Virus record (IMG/VR): IMGVR_UViG_3300032331_003172
Coordinates: 1 to 50,349 of that record
DNA from: a virus
Length of the DNA: 50,349 bases
Direction: 5' to 3' (one strand)
Shown here one piece after another: positions 50,330 to 50,349 of the stretch. A program made the translations under genes and the position numbers. Numbering within the stretch: the first letter of the stretch is position 1; every line of letters starts with the position of its first letter. The notes below the pieces were generated by a model. It ran no database searches. It was given only the letters and a program-made list of their open reading frames with translations, and was not told where the DNA came from.

Positions 50330-50349
50330 TAAAATCAAAAGAATATCAA

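Noticed and set aside
1-50349. tRNA genes, integrase, attachment sites or insertion sequences
   Set aside because: Intergenic gaps are too short (nearly all under 110 bases), and I found no cloverleaf, recombinase motif or terminal inverted repeats.

Overview
The window looks like part of the genome of a large, contractile-tailed, T4-superfamily bacteriophage that infects a Bacteroidota (Flavobacteriia-like) host. T4-type signs are a gp25-like baseplate wedge protein next to a gp6/baseplate-J-like protein, a gp32-like ssDNA-binding protein, a gp61-like primase, a UvsY-like recombination mediator and a UvsW helicase. Bacteroidota signs are a histone-H1-like (Hc1) small protein, a DUF4494-like protein, low GC, AGA-rich arginine usage, and start codons preceded by A/T-rich sequence with no consistent Shine-Dalgarno motif. 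I see no tRNA, CRISPR array, insertion sequence, integrase or attachment site. Coding density is very high: the largest gap is about 220 bases, and only one gene lies on the minus strand.

Layout: (1) 1-3.7 kb holds the tail of an upstream gene, a possible neck protein, a terminator, and the baseplate wedge genes (gp25-like, gp6-like). (2) 3.7-16.5 kb holds very large baseplate/adhesin-type proteins: a 1616-residue possible gp7-type wedge protein with Thr-rich linkers, a 331-residue multidomain fibre protein using the same linkers, a GT-A-type glycosyltransferase, a PKD-type protein and a 1368-residue protein with beta-propeller sequence. (3) A phoH-like ATPase gene lies on the opposite strand at 16.5-17.1 kb. 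(4) 17.3-39.8 kb holds more fibre and structural genes of up to 1823 residues, including three tandem collagen-like paralogues, a membrane-anchored coiled-coil protein, and two virion-type proteins ending in Hint (intein/hedgehog-type) self-processing domains. (5) 39.8-45.4 kb is a replication/recombination block: RuvC-like nuclease, a truncated gmhA, gp32-like SSB, primase, UvsY-like, UvsW. (6) 45.4-49.5 kb holds a pol-beta-type nucleotidyltransferase followed by a fusion of a polynucleotide-ligase-type adenylation domain with an NMNAT-type HxGH nucleotidyltransferase. These sit between two unknown genes whose N-termini resemble T4 capsid-targeting peptides. (7) 49.6-50.3 kb holds small Bacteroidota-type genes and a strong terminator.

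The structural genes probably form long late transcripts. An eight-base motif, GATATATA, recurs about 18-33 bases upstream of several starts and is my candidate late-promoter core. The two observations I rate highest are the pair of C-terminal Hint domains on virion-type proteins that cannot do classical splicing, and the nucleotidyltransferase/ligase cassette with possible head-packaging signals beside it. All functional names rest on motifs and gene context read by eye, with no database search.
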